Source: Pleurotus djamor (Eukaryota; Basidiomycota; Agaricomycetes; Agaricales; Pleurotaceae). Taken from it: 64,000 nt of DNA. The stretch covers positions 1 through 64,000 of the forward strand of contig JAPEVF010000091.1 of assembly GCA_029747585.1 (NCBI GenBank). The letters are read 5' to 3'. This document shows, piece by piece, positions 26,387-37,586 of the stretch (within the stretch, counting starts at the first letter, position 1; each line of letters opens with the position of its first letter). The position numbers were made by a program, and so were the translations under genes. The notes beneath the pieces were generated by a model. That model was not told where the DNA came from. It was given only the letters and a program-made list of their open reading frames with translations, and did no database searches.

Positions 26387-26960
26387 TCATAGTTCCGACA
26401 CGCCTTCCAACTTTGCCTCGTAGATCACCGTTCCCTTACCCCAGTCCTTAGAAATGGATAGCTTGCCGTGCAGTACGCTGTTGCCAACGGCGACGTCGAC
26501 ATGTATATTGAGCGGCAGCGATTGCGCCCTATGATCGCTGTTCAGGTAGACATATCAAGGTCTTCATTCCTCACTGTGTTGAGGACAACCACTCACTCGT
26601 CAATGATAACGCCCAAAGTCACTTGATTAAATGCACCTCCAGTTGTTTGATACGCCGCCGTGACCAGGACACTCTTCTCATCATCGTTGACCACTCTGCC
26701 ACTATCTTTTCCGCAGATATCCTTGGTCTCATCAACCTCCATTTCCCTCTGCTTCTCGTCCATATCTTCGTCCATAGCCATTTCAACGTCGGTCGTCGCG
26801 TCGGCCATCTCGACGTCGTATTCCCAAACAGTCTAAACAAGGTATCAAATCCACTGATCAGTCTGGCGTTCGAGACTCTTACCTTGTCGCCTCGCTCCCT
26901 TTGATGGTTCTCCGACGTCGCTATCTGCCCAAAAATGCTGAGTTGCACGTAGGAATCCAT
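26387..26960 (-). CDS. Small hypothetical protein with acidic middle
   Basis: Three exons (26883-26960, 26597-26832, 26387-26537) join in phase to give 154 residues from MDSYVQLSIFGQIATSENHQ to KLEGVSEL. An acidic Met-rich segment (VEMAMDEDMDEKQREMEVDE, about residues 42-61) separates two regions of beta-like character (VLVTAAYQTTGGAFNQVTLG and LNIHVDVAVGNSVLHGKLSI). No domain was recognised. Splice sites are canonical and the phase is kept, which supports a real gene. Confidence 0.6.
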
Positions 26961-27363
26961 TGGTCGCGTGTTATTTGGTCAAGCTGGTTCACAATTTGGG
27001 GGGTGAGGTCAAAGCAGATGATGAAAGACGGTTAAGCTTCGTTTGTTGCTCATCGTTTGCGTCCGGGCGCCCAAGACTCACACATACCACAACGACTCCT
27101 GTGATGTGTTCTCGCCAATGTATTCCACCACTTTGATATTCCATTCCCTCGATTCCCACTCCCATCTCAAGGGCCGGCCTATTCAGGCCCACTTACAGGA
27201 CAACCCCTTGGTTCCACACGATCTTCGCGCTCAAGAACTTTAGCAATCCAACCACACACTAGGAATCATTCTCGAACATCAATTCTGTCGATGCAGACGT
27301 CGACGAGACGCACGACAGTGTCGTTCTAATAACCAACAACATCAAACGCCATGATTCAAAACA
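26961..27363. other. Divergent intergenic region
   Basis: About 400 nt with no supported exon; probably the promoter of the 26-kb minus-strand gene. Confidence 0.35.
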
Positions 27364-27760
27364 ATGAGCACTTCGCTTTTGCCGCAGCTCGCTTCATCTG
27401 TGACCTTCTCTCTCAGCCTCGGTAACTCCCAGATGCTTTCTGCACGTATTGTGAGGCTGCGAACCATACTTAACCAGCTTTCTCCTCCAACACTTCAAGT
27501 GTCGCAATACCTCGCATTATACACTCCATAAGACCTTCCAAAATTGGGCGTTTCAGGTGATCAGCAAACTTTTCCGTTGCGCACGAAGAACTTACCACTC
27601 ATCCGGAATTACTACCCCGACACTTCAGTGCCGTATGTCATCGTCCTCCATTGCCCCAATCGAACGATTGCACATTACAGCGCCCAGGACGCATACCAAC
27701 AACCCACCCGACCAACACTTGTCACCTGGCTTCCATGGTCGAAAGTCGAAATTACGATAA
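27364..27760 (+). CDS. Possible small gene with a targeting-like N-terminus
   Basis: Exons 27364-27421 and 27478-27556 splice in phase to MSTSLLPQLASSVTFSLSLA followed by FSSNTSSVAIPRIIHSIRPS, a Ser/Arg-rich, acid-free start resembling a mitochondrial presequence. Beyond 27556 the structure is unclear: a possible frame continues TYHSSGITTPTLQCRMSSSS to 27760, but the implied intron would be only about 31 nt. The function is unknown. Confidence 0.25.
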
Positions 27761-28199
27761 CATATCCTAACCTCTCGCATACCAGGGACAATGTGCGCTG
27801 ACACCTGGATCCTAGTTTACTTCCTTTACCCGACGAGCAGCGTCAGTCCTGCTATTTTCGCAAATCTTGACAGGTCGCGCAGAACGGCTAGAATTCCCAA
27901 ATCGTCATTTTGCACCTCTGAAACGTTGGCCAACCGTATACGAACTCGGCGCAATAGCGAAAATAGCCCGACGTTTTGTACGAAGTTGGCAATTTATGGT
28001 CTGGGTGTTACTACCACCATCATCTGGATGAACATCGAGATTGTGAGTGGATGGATGAGCTATGAGCGCAGAAATCCTCACATAGACGTCAGATAAGGTT
28101 TCGCATCGTTTCCCCAGCGTTTCCCCAGCGCTCCCGACGATTTTGAAAAATTTGTCCATGGACGGGCTCCATGGTCCCGAAAACACGTCCCCCACCCTC

Positions 28200-28640
28200 A
28201 TAATTCAGGGACGAAGTGCGCCGATGACATAGTACCTCGGAGATATACCTTGATTCGTCCAGCATTTCGGCGTTGGTGAGTTATTCACGAATTTGTGGTC
28301 AGTCGGGGGGAGATGGATTCGTCACGGCTGAAATCATCGTTTCAGTGCTCATCCAACGTCATCATAACGTATATGGATGACGTACCTTCAAGGTCCAACA
28401 AGAATCGGACCGGCGAATCGAGCTGTGATCGCGTAAATCGAGATTGTGGGCTCGAGGTGGGTGAGGCAGGGATCATCAAGGACGTCGTTTATCCTTTCGT
28501 AAACTCGGTTGTAGGCGACGACTTGATACAGGAACTCGGGGATGTGGTTGGACACAGCCAGCGCTTCGGCGTTCTATGGTGATTTGTAAATTTGTGGGTG
28601 GTCGCGCGAAGAAGCAAGGGTAATTTCTAAATTAGGTATG
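28200..28640. repeat. Diverged 440-bp duplicate, copy 1
   Basis: Aligns by eye in direct orientation with 31570-32020. Shared blocks include CAGGGACxAAGTGCGC, ATTTGTGGT with a nearby GTCACxxCTG, AACGTCATCATAACGT-like sequence and CGCGCGAA...GxAATTTCTAA. Confidence 0.65.
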
Positions 28641-30085
28641 TCAGCATTTTTTCAACGATGTGAGATGGTGGATAGATAGCTTACCTTTGGTGTCCAAGCA
28701 TAAGGACGTCGTCACATCAAGATTTCAGGGAGGGGAGATGGTTTTCTGTGGTGAGATGGGGAGGTGAAAAAAGCGATAGTAAGTGAGTGTATCATCATAG
28801 AGGGGCCTTGAATCGACTTACCTCAACCTTAGATAACATCTCACAACGCTTGGACAGCGTTACCCTTGCCATTTTCGGTAATTTCGACTCGGAACCCGAG
28901 GAAACAAAACCCGGCTAGACTCGTCAAATCTTCATAAAACATGCCGCAAACTCGGCCAGAGGTGCGCCAGCCATATCGGAACTCGGTACTACAGCTATGG
29001 TACCCGTCCGTTTCGTACGTATCTGGGAATTCATGATTTTGCAGCGACCACCAACCTTATCTGGATGAAAATCAAGATTGTGAGTCAGGCAGCCATCTAA
29101 GCGAGTATCAATCACTCACAATGTCGTTCAGGTACATCGTAGATCCCTCCGCCAGCGCTAGACATACCGTTTTCGGCCATTTCAGGAATTCGGTGCGAGG
29201 AAATGGCTGACGGTCGAAATTTTCAAAACCGATCAGGACCCTTCGCAAACTTGGTCAGAGAGGGGCGAGTAGGTTGGGAAGTCGGGGATGTGATGATCGT
29301 AGGCGAGCGTTTTGTGCTTGTTTGCGAATTCGAGTTTTTCGGGGAGGGAGGAGGTAAGTCCGGTCATTACGCCCTGGAAATGAGATGTTAAGCGGAATTA
29401 CTCAAATAGGACCATTTATGGACGACTTACGGTCAATATGCAGCTGACGCGCGTGCGATATACTGACGGTTTGCTGCGGAAACAAGGAATCTGTGCAAAA
29501 TCAAGATGTGGTTAGTTACAAGGAATGCGGCTGAAATACCCTTGGAACAACTCACCAGACGTTTCGTCCTTCATATTATATCTATTACCCCGCACTCCAT
29601 ACGTCATACAATCGCATTCGGCCGTTTGAGCACCAGGAGGATGGCCTCAGCTAGAATCTTGAAAACAGGGACCAACCTTTCGCAAACTCAGTCACAGTCT
29701 CTTGGATGACGTAGGAACTTGGGAATACACTCACGTTTGTGACGCGTTTCCCCGTTCATCGTGGGTTCGCATTTTGGTGAGTTGACTCCCCGAAAAATTC
29801 TTCCTAGCACCTTGAGAAATGTTGTCAGTATTATTTCATAAGGACAGCAGATATATGTACGACATACCTCTCAGGACACTCGCTTTCGTATGGTTCGGTC
29901 AAGATTCCATGGAGAAAGGAAGGAAACGGCGAAAATGACGAAAATGGCCGAAAGGTCAAAGTGCGGCATCGTCTACGCGACTGTGATGGAGGCATGGGCT
30001 GTGTAGACCAGATGCTCGGTCCTGAGTGGAAATCCCAGGACCTAGATACTGGAGAGGTGGTAAGTGTTCTTTCGTGCTCGAAATT

Positions 30086-30680
30086 GACTGGAATTACTTA
30101 CGCGGCACTTTCCCCTTGCAGAACTCATTCCCAAATCTGTAGTGTAGGCAGATGAGGATGAGTAGGTGTATTCGAAGTCGTTGGTGAGCCTGCAAACGAG
30201 GTGAGTGGACATGAGTATTCTTTGCGCATGGATTTGACTGACTTTACCTACCCGCCGGCACTTTCCCCTTGCAGAATTCACTCCCCGATCTGCAGTGTAG
30301 GCAGATGGGGATGAGTTAGTGTACTCGACGTCGTTGGTGAGACCTCGAGATGTGTGGAACCCTGCCAACGAGGTGAGTTGGCATACATTGGATGAATGAT
30401 GAAGTAGGTACTCACCGAAATGATGCGAGTTTGCTTCGAACATCGATCGTTCAGGGATGCTCGGCGTTCGAGAAAAGCTACAAAGCGGAATCTTGGAGGT
30501 TGAGTGGGGGTGTAAGTGTATGCAGATGGGGATGAGTATTCGAGGTCATTGGTGAGGTTGTGAGAGCGAAACAGGGACAGAAACCAAAGTGAGTGAGATT
30601 TGAACCCAATGAAATCTGGCAGATTACCCACCCCAAATCTAGATGAGTAGGTGTACTCGAGGCCGTTGGTGAGGCCCCGA
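30086..30680. repeat. Imperfect tandem repeats of about 150 bp
   Basis: Blocks containing CACTTTCCCCTTGCAGAA, GTAGGCAGATGxGGATGAG and TCGTTGGTGAG recur from about 30110 and 30265; shorter, more diverged copies occur near 30525 and 30640. On the minus strand each block contains one exon of class LTNDxEYT with its splice sites. Confidence 0.65.
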
Positions 30681-31569
30681 AATTGAAGACAACCTAAACA
30701 CATACGACCCCGCCTTGATTCAGCAGCGACAAGACGAACCTACGTCCAGAGAATCAAATACGATAATGTCAGTAACCAGTTTATCTGAGTCGAAACATCA
30801 CGATACTTACATCCAGCAAGGCGGTAGATCCAGCAGGCGTTGACCACGACGCCACGACACAGACGACGATGCCCATGGGGCTGCACGGGTCCGACGTTGA
30901 AGACAATGAAGAAGGATGCAATGAGGAGGGACGACTGTGCGTAAGTAACGAGTCCGTGGGTGATTGTAATGAAACGTACTGACCGTTTTCGTACAGCCTT
31001 TGATCTTCGCTGAAAATAGCTCGAAGACGGCCAGACCCTTTCTGACTGCAACATTCAGAAAGGGCCGTCCTTACAGCGTCTTCGTGGTCGTTTGTCACGT
31101 CCACCTCCTCCATGATTGTCTTCGCTCGACGGCGACAACGAAGAAGGATACAAAGCGGCCTTGAGGACAGAAAGGCAAAACTGCGTAAGTAACATATTCG
31201 TGTTTTGATTGTAATGAGACATACTGACCGGGTTTTCACAGTGTATGGTCTTCGCCTGAGAGCAGCTTGAGGGTGGCAGGACCCTCGGTGTCGACGGCGA
31301 CAACGTTCAAGACGATGATGGCGCTGTCCCTCTGCCTTCGTGGTGGGTTGTAATGTCGGTCGTCCCCGGACAAGGTTCGATTGAGCAAAGGGAAGTCATC
31401 TACATCGAAGAGGGAAAATCAAGACTCAACGATTAGTCAGTGCCACGCCAATTAGAAGCTATAAAACCACTCACGTAGACTTTGTATAGGCTCTAGCACG
31501 ATCCCTCAGCGTTTACCCGTCGACTTCAATAACTGGACGTCCTCCATCGAAAAAAAAANGTCCCGAACT

Positions 31570-32020
31570 CTGACATTTCAGGGACCAAGTGCGCGAGTGA
31601 TGGAGGACCTCAGAGATATACTCGGATTCCTCCAGCGTTTTGACATTGGTAAGTGTTCTATGAATTTGTGGTTGGTCGCGCGGAGATGCACTCGTCACCA
31701 CTGGAATCATCATGTTAGGCCTTGCTCAATGTCATCATAACGTGTATGGAGGACAGACCTTCAAGTAACAGCAAGCATCGCACCGGCGTAGCGAGTCCTG
31801 GATCGCGTCGACCGAGATTTTGGGCATGAGGTGGGGGCGGGATGGAGTTTCAAGAACGCGGTGTATCTGCTGGTAAACTTGTGGGTAATGTGACGATACG
31901 TTTTGGGAACTTGGGATATTGCTGGGTATGGCCAGTGTTTCGGTGATCTATGGTTATTCGCGAATTTGTGTGGCCGCGCGAACAATGAAGTGCAATTTCT
32001 AAGGTTCGTCATTTTCGGAC
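31570..32020. repeat. Diverged 440-bp duplicate, copy 2
   Basis: Direct-orientation partner of 28200-28640, about 3.4 kb away. Sequence identity looks like roughly 65-75 percent by eye. The coding exon in this copy (TETLAIPSNIPSS to SLRRCDACCYLK, minus strand) has no internal stop, unlike copy 1. Confidence 0.65.
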
Positions 32021-32376
32021 GGGTATTTCAAACCACCTCAGGAAAAGCCTTCAACACGCGCTATCAGCCTCAAGCTAAGCGATTCATCGTGTCTAGACCT
32101 CACTCACCATTGATCTACCGCACGAACTGGTCTTCCCCTTCATGGTTTCGGAGAGGACGGAAAGCTGTTTTGTCCGAGAAAAACGAGTATTGGAGTGAGC
32201 CCTTCGAGGTGGTGCATCAAGATTATCCTACGACGTACCTCCCATTGACACTTTAGATTTAGACTGGCGATACGGACATCATTCTTCACCGTGATACAGA
32301 CGTTGCGTTCATTGTCGGGTAAGGTCCTAATCAGGAATACCAACCACATTGACGTCATGTCTGAGTGATCGAACAT

Positions 32377-33885
32377 TCGGGCCGAAGGCAGTGCTCGGTA
32401 TCAAACGCGGACACGTGACTACAGCCACCGAAATTATAAAACAGACGTGGCCGCAGACCATGGCTTTTCTTCACCCCAACTCCTTGGTTGGGGTCTTTTT
32501 TTTTCTCCGTCTCATCCTTTCCAGTGGGAGGCTTCCTTGGTAGCGAACCGGCTGCATGACGTTGCAGTTTGGTTGGTCGACGACATGCGCGTTCGTTCGA
32601 CCCCTTGGAAGCCGCCGTACGGGACGAGCTGGCATGCGGCCAAACTCGTCCCCAGAAACTCTGCGCATGGGTTTCTGCCGGGAACGTGCTCTAGCACCAG
32701 TACCAGTCATCAGAAAGGACGCAAGTTCGCTCTGATGACTTCGAGACATACCTTTCTCTGGCCTATCCTTCCCTGCCCTCGGNCGTGCNTTGCGTCAACA
32801 CGCGTCCTCAAGACCAAAGTCCTTCGTATTCCCTTTCACTTTCCTAAAACCCCATGTACTGACTGCTTCCATTCTAGTCTCGCAATGGTTGGAGGTCTTG
32901 TTGATCTTGTCGTGTCTTTCCCTGCCCTCGGGCGTGCTGTATCATTTGCCAAGCCTCAACGCGCAGCATCTTCGCGTACGTGTGTCCTTTGTTTCTACAT
33001 GTAGCTACATCCCATTGAATTGTTATCTTTCAACCAGGCATGCATCTCTATTCGCCGACGGGACTGTGGAATCGATCTGTCAGTGCCCCTCGGCTGAACG
33101 TGAATTCCACTTGCCATTTTTTTTTTTTTGCGTACGTCCATTTTTCGCTTCTTGTTTGCCCNTTCTCTTTATTGATAAACATGTGTAGATGAACCTGGCC
33201 TTGTATCGTACTTCGATACTCGGTCTCGCGTACTGCTGTCCCATGCCGTGAAGACCGATCGAAGGCGACACGTCGACTGTGTCGCTCAATATATCCCTCC
33301 CTGAATGCGAGATACGATGTGGCACCACAGGAAGTTGGGAGGGCTCGTTCTAGCCTTGTTCAGTCAACCGGTGAATTCGTAAGCTCGTTTCCTTACTGAA
33401 TCTTCATTGCCACTGATGTGATTGTCTTTTGTAGCCTCGACAGTCGAGACGCGCGAATAGTGCCGTCCTTCGTGGGTATGCCTTGCCGCCTTGGTTAATG
33501 ATCCCCGACTGACGACGGCATGCCCTTTTTGCAGTCCTCTCACTGTAGTACATCACCCCTTCCTCCGTATTTATGCATGTAGACATGGATCTTGCAATGA
33601 CCGGGCCCGGGTCTTCTAGCTACATTTGTTACTTTTACTTATCATTTCTCGGTACTATGCATACGACAAGCCGCCACGTACCTTGTTCCTTGGAATCTAT
33701 ATCCCTTCGGCCTTGAAAGGAGGTTGGTTTCATGTCGTCATCCCGAGCGAGGGGATATTTTTTTGCCCGAAATAAAAGTCACGTGACCGTGATGGACAAT
33801 ACATATAATCTACGACGCGTGCTTCGGCTAATATTCCGGTTCCTCCCTTTCGTCTTCCAACTTCGCATTGACGACACGCTCTACC
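32377..33885. other. Gene-poor stretch left of the six-gene cluster
   Basis: About 1.5 kb with only unsupported ORFs (for example 32447-33004). Pyrimidine runs occur near 32493-32510 and 33115-33130. A left end of a mobile element could lie here, but no inverted repeat or target duplication was identified. Confidence 0.35.
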
Positions 33886-35589
33886 ATGGCTAGAACCAAG
33901 CAAACCGCATCCAAATCCGTTGATGGTACTGCACCAAGGAAGGCGCCATCGACTACATCCTTGGCTGATACCGCGTCCAAAGTGCAGAAGACCAAGGCTG
34001 TGACCGGGAGAAAGCAAGCGTTGCAGAAAGCGTCTGTTCGTCCATATATGCTGGCTGCGCCTAAGGAGGGCAAAAAGGATTCGGTGAGGGATCACTTGTG
34101 AAAGGCGGGACCAGCTCTAATTGTTGATAGTTATGCACTGGATGTCAAAACGGCGGCGAGGTCATTTGTTGCGACACTTGCAATGGCTGGCTATGCTACG
34201 TTGTGGTCCAGCCTCGTGACGATGGCCTGTTTGTCGAGGACCCGGCCGCGAATGGGTGTCTCCAGGTCACCTCTCAAAAGCAAGCGGAGGAGCTCGAGTT
34301 TATATGCCCTCGGTGCCATTGTGACAAAGATGCCGCCTTCTCCACCAAGACACGCTATTTCGTATGTGAAAAGGCCAATCTACATCCGTGGTACTCATCC
34401 TATCTTTGACTAGGGCTTCCTTGACAAGGAGAAAAAGCCGGTCGAAGGTGTGCTGGTCGCTGTTCGACGGGCCGGGTCGATATTCTTCGCGCCCATCAAG
34501 ACCCCCAACACTGTGCTGTTGTTCCTGGCTCTAGAGGGTTGTGAGACGATGGATCAACCCATGATTGATGCCCATTCCTACCTGGAACCCTATTTCGGAA
34601 GGGATGGAGGCGTACTGAAAACGTTCAGCGTCTTCTTCAACTTCCAGAAATCCGGTGTGGACGGGTATAAGAGGCAACTGCGGGATGTCGTGGACGCTGT
34701 GTCTGAGTGAGTCGTCGATCCCAACGACACATCGTCACCACTGATCTCGATTGTAGTGCCGCGACGAGCCAAGTTGTAGTAATTTTCATGACTCATATCG
34801 GTGAAGGCGGATGTTTGCAGCATTCGCCTGTCGTCATGAACAACAAGGACGAGGTCATTGATGAGGGGGGCAGCTTTGACCCCAAGGAGGTTTGTTTAGC
34901 CCTCGCCGTATACGGACGGTCACTAATCCTTCGCCGCTCGCATATTAGTTGTTGCCCCAGTTGTTTGTCAATGAGTTGACACAACCTTTGAAGGACAAGT
35001 TGCGATCAACACTGATGTTCTTCGTATGCGGAGGAATCGAGGGTCATACAGAAACGCGTGACTGGATGTTGGAATCTGTGTCCAAGTGCGTATTTTGTGG
35101 TTATGTCTCCTCATACAGCTAACTGTTCAGTGCAGAGGTGTTTTCGGCGAGATCTTTTCCTTCCCCGAGAGATCCTTTCAGCCCAGCATCGCGCGCTCAT
35201 TCGTCGGCAATTATCTGGTGCACTCATACATCAGACGAGCACCATTCCCTACTGTCATAACCACCGTTCTGGGAGCTTCTCTATTCCTGGGGGAAGCGTC
35301 CGACGTTGTCCTCATTGCGTGCAATCCCCGTAAGCGCGGTGGTATTATCGCCCTACGTTTTTATTGGGTCCAATCGTCGTCAGCGCCATTTGGGGAAACG
35401 TTGCCAACGATGTGTCCCAAGTGTGCTTGCCTTCACACGCTCAAGTTTGAGATGGTGAAGGAAAGTAAAGACAATGGGGGCATGACATATTTGCGTGTCA
35501 CCTGCAACGCTGAGACTGCCACNCGGTGTATGCAAGTTTTTCGAGCGACGAGATATGACCTCTGGGAGGATTTATGGCCCCAGCAGTAA
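33886..35589 (+). CDS. PHD-finger protein with a histone H3 tail-like N-terminus
   Basis: Six exons (33886-34083, 34131-34361, 34414-34706, 34757-34889, 34949-35085, 35136-35589) keep phase and encode 481 residues. The start MARTKQTASKSVDGTAPRK matches the H3 tail: ARTKQTA is identical, K4, K9, S10, G13 and APRK(15-18) are kept, while R8 and K14 are changed. The next about 45 residues are Lys/Ser/Ala-rich. Exon 2 encodes a Cys-rich PHD-like finger (LCTGCQNGGEVICCDTCNGW, closing with ICPRCHC). The middle part has alternating beta and helix character (VLLFLALEGCETMD, KDKLRSTLMFFVCGGIEG). Near the C-terminus CPKCACLHTLKF resembles a zinc ribbon. Probably nuclear: the tail could be modified like H3, or bound by its own or other reader domains (inference). 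Confidence 0.8.
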
Positions 35590-35751
35590 GGGAGGTCAAT
35601 GGTACTCAGAGCCCTACCCCATTCCTCCCTACTAGAAGTAGTAAACCACAATAATGTTAGTCTACTGTCGTTACACACTGGAACATCACCTACCTCCGAT
35701 ATCTTTTCTTACATCCTAATTTGGTCTTCTAATCCACTCGTCTTTTCTGCT

Positions 35752-37198
35752 ATGTCCTCACAGTCCCCTCCCGAGATTGCGAAACACAACTTTACAGCCT
35801 GTACGAAAAAGCAGGTTGATTTATGTCATTTTGTGAACGTGTACGCATCGACCCTACTTTGACAGCCAGTTTTCCTGTCGGATACCGTCCGTTTCTTCCC
35901 GCCTGCTCTCAACCTTTATGTCCCACATCCGCAATGTCAGCTCGTATTATCGCAAGGAAGACATCGCGGCCTTCCTCAAATGCGCTATGTTGGGCAATGG
36001 AGATGCGTGCGTGTGGCAATGGGAAGCTAGTTAGGGTTCGATTTTAACGTCGCGAGTTCTTAGTGCCATGCCTGCCCATTGGAGAGGATTGCGAGTGGAA
36101 CAGCTGGCGTCCGACCTAGCTACAGCTTTTGAAAATCGAGGTGAGCACGGTACTCTTCGCGTACGCCATAGTTACTTACCTCACACGATAACCCCCTCAC
36201 CCGACACAGTTGTTTTGCCCGTCACTGCAGCACGTCTCACTCAGGCGACGACCGGAAAGAGAACACGTATGCTCGACGGTATCGAACTCGGAGACGTCAC
36301 GCAACCAATGCTGGTTCTCTCTTCAGACGGCATCCCTCTCATCGTATATCTCCCTTCCTTGTTGTCTTCTCAGACTCAGGTAAATCGTCTCCCTCTGCGC
36401 CGTCGTTTCATTGAGGCTTATTACTACCCTAAGATGGACTTTGCCCAATCAGTGTCGACCATTTCGAGTATACTGATGAAACCACTCACAGATAAGAAAC
36501 GATCTCAGCGTTGGAGAACAGCACCTAAGCATTTCGCCAGACCCGTTCGTGGCCTTTCTGTGGTCGGGGCGGAGACCTTCTCCCCTGGTTGGTACACACG
36601 CTTCAGCAAGGTAAAAGCTCACGCACGTTTTGGAGATTGGTCATAATGTTTCCACATTTTTGGTTTTTAGAGGGTCGGTCCACCCAAACCGTCGATTTCC
36701 TTGCGCCGAAAGCGAAACATCGGCCAGGCCACTTCGTGGTTGAAGCAGCTTCGAGGATTGTTTACGGTCGGGGACGTGCTGTTGTCGCTCTTCCATCCAC
36801 AGTCCTATGTGCATGGTCAGCGTACAATAAACACTCTCAAAACTTCGGACGATGCCTCAACTGCTTATTGGGCAAACCATTGGCCCTCCGTTTTTTCGTG
36901 CCTGTCGGCGCTGGCCAATCGTCGAAGTCCGTTACACCTCGATGGTAAAGGAGATTCGAAGCAGTTTGATGCGCTGTTCAACACGGGCACTGCAAAAACC
37001 GTCATACGACTTCGTCAACTTGGAGCCATTTTCGCTTACCCGCCAGGTGCTTCGATGATGTTTTCAGGTCGTGTCTTCGAGCATGACTCGCCGGGATGGT
37101 TTGAGGGAGAGCGTGTGGGCTTTGTGTTGCACATGCGACCAGAGGTACAAGCAAGGTACAATGATGGACCTGTTGATCTCCCTCCTTCAATCCTATAG
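35752..37198 (+). CDS. Probable 2-oxoglutarate/Fe(II) dioxygenase, TET/JBP-like
   Basis: Five exons (35752-35814, 35866-36029, 36064-36140, 36210-36610, 36671-37198) join in phase to give 410 residues. The C-terminal part has the expected metal site pattern: H324-x-D326 (PLHLDGKGDSKQFD), then LRQLGAIFAYPPGASMMFSG, H373 (VFEHDSP) and R383 (FEGERVGFVLHMRPEV) for 2-oxoglutarate. This order and the YPPG...SGR...H...GER pattern recall TET/JBP-type enzymes that oxidise 5-methylcytosine or thymine and are expanded in basidiomycetes. The N-terminal half is unassigned; residues near 200-245 are basic and may bind DNA. Assignment rests on motif reading only; another 2OG dioxygenase class is possible. 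Confidence 0.6.
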
Positions 37199-37586
37199 CT
37201 GTAGGTAGACGAGGAGTTTTCTTATTACAAATTGTGGGGCACACCTTGACTTGCATCTGGGATGTATCTCACTTGACATCTTGCAGGGTTTCAGGCACTG
37301 TTCATGTCTACGTATTCTTGTCAAGATCTGTTGTCTCAATTATAGGTACCAATGACCAACTCGTTTATGAATACTGAGTATCTACTGTTACGCCGATGCT
37401 GACAGACCAGGAAGAGCTGGCGTTAGCGCCCTCCGTCACTATCTACCATTCCAACTCGGCATTTTGCGAGGTCCACGTGGACATGGCAACATCCGAGTTG
37501 GAATTAGTTATGTGGCGCACGGTCCCTCACGGAACCTTTTTCCTCTTTTGATCCCATACCATCAACAATTAGTGTGAGTGAGCACA
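37199..37586. other. Intergenic stretch within the cluster
   Basis: About 390 nt with no ORF of coding character; likely 3' UTR and the promoter of the Spt5-like gene. Confidence 0.35.

Larger units (their letters stand above)
27880..32376 (-). pseudogene. Zone of duplicated exon-intron modules (minus strand)
   Basis: Minus-strand peptides bounded by canonical splice sites recur. Class 1: GRCKIMNSQIRTKR after an acceptor near 29064 and SNTQTINCQLRTKR near 28020, both preceded by HNLD[FV]HPD-like intron sequence. Class 2: AEALAVSNHIPEFLYQVV (about 28400-28580) and TETLAIPSNIPSSQNVSS (about 31770-31960). Class 3: four exons with LTN[DG]xEYTxSS (30130-30680). Class 4: a repeated exon plus intron at about 30790-31070 and 31080-31300. 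Some copies carry stops (for example after FAGPILVGP). I read this as a gene, or gene remnants, grown by repeated duplication of exon modules and now diverged. Function and family are unknown. Confidence 0.45.

Noticed and set aside
33886..34083. A true histone H3 gene
   Set aside because: Similarity to H3 stops after about 18 residues; the histone fold is absent and the frame continues into a PHD finger.
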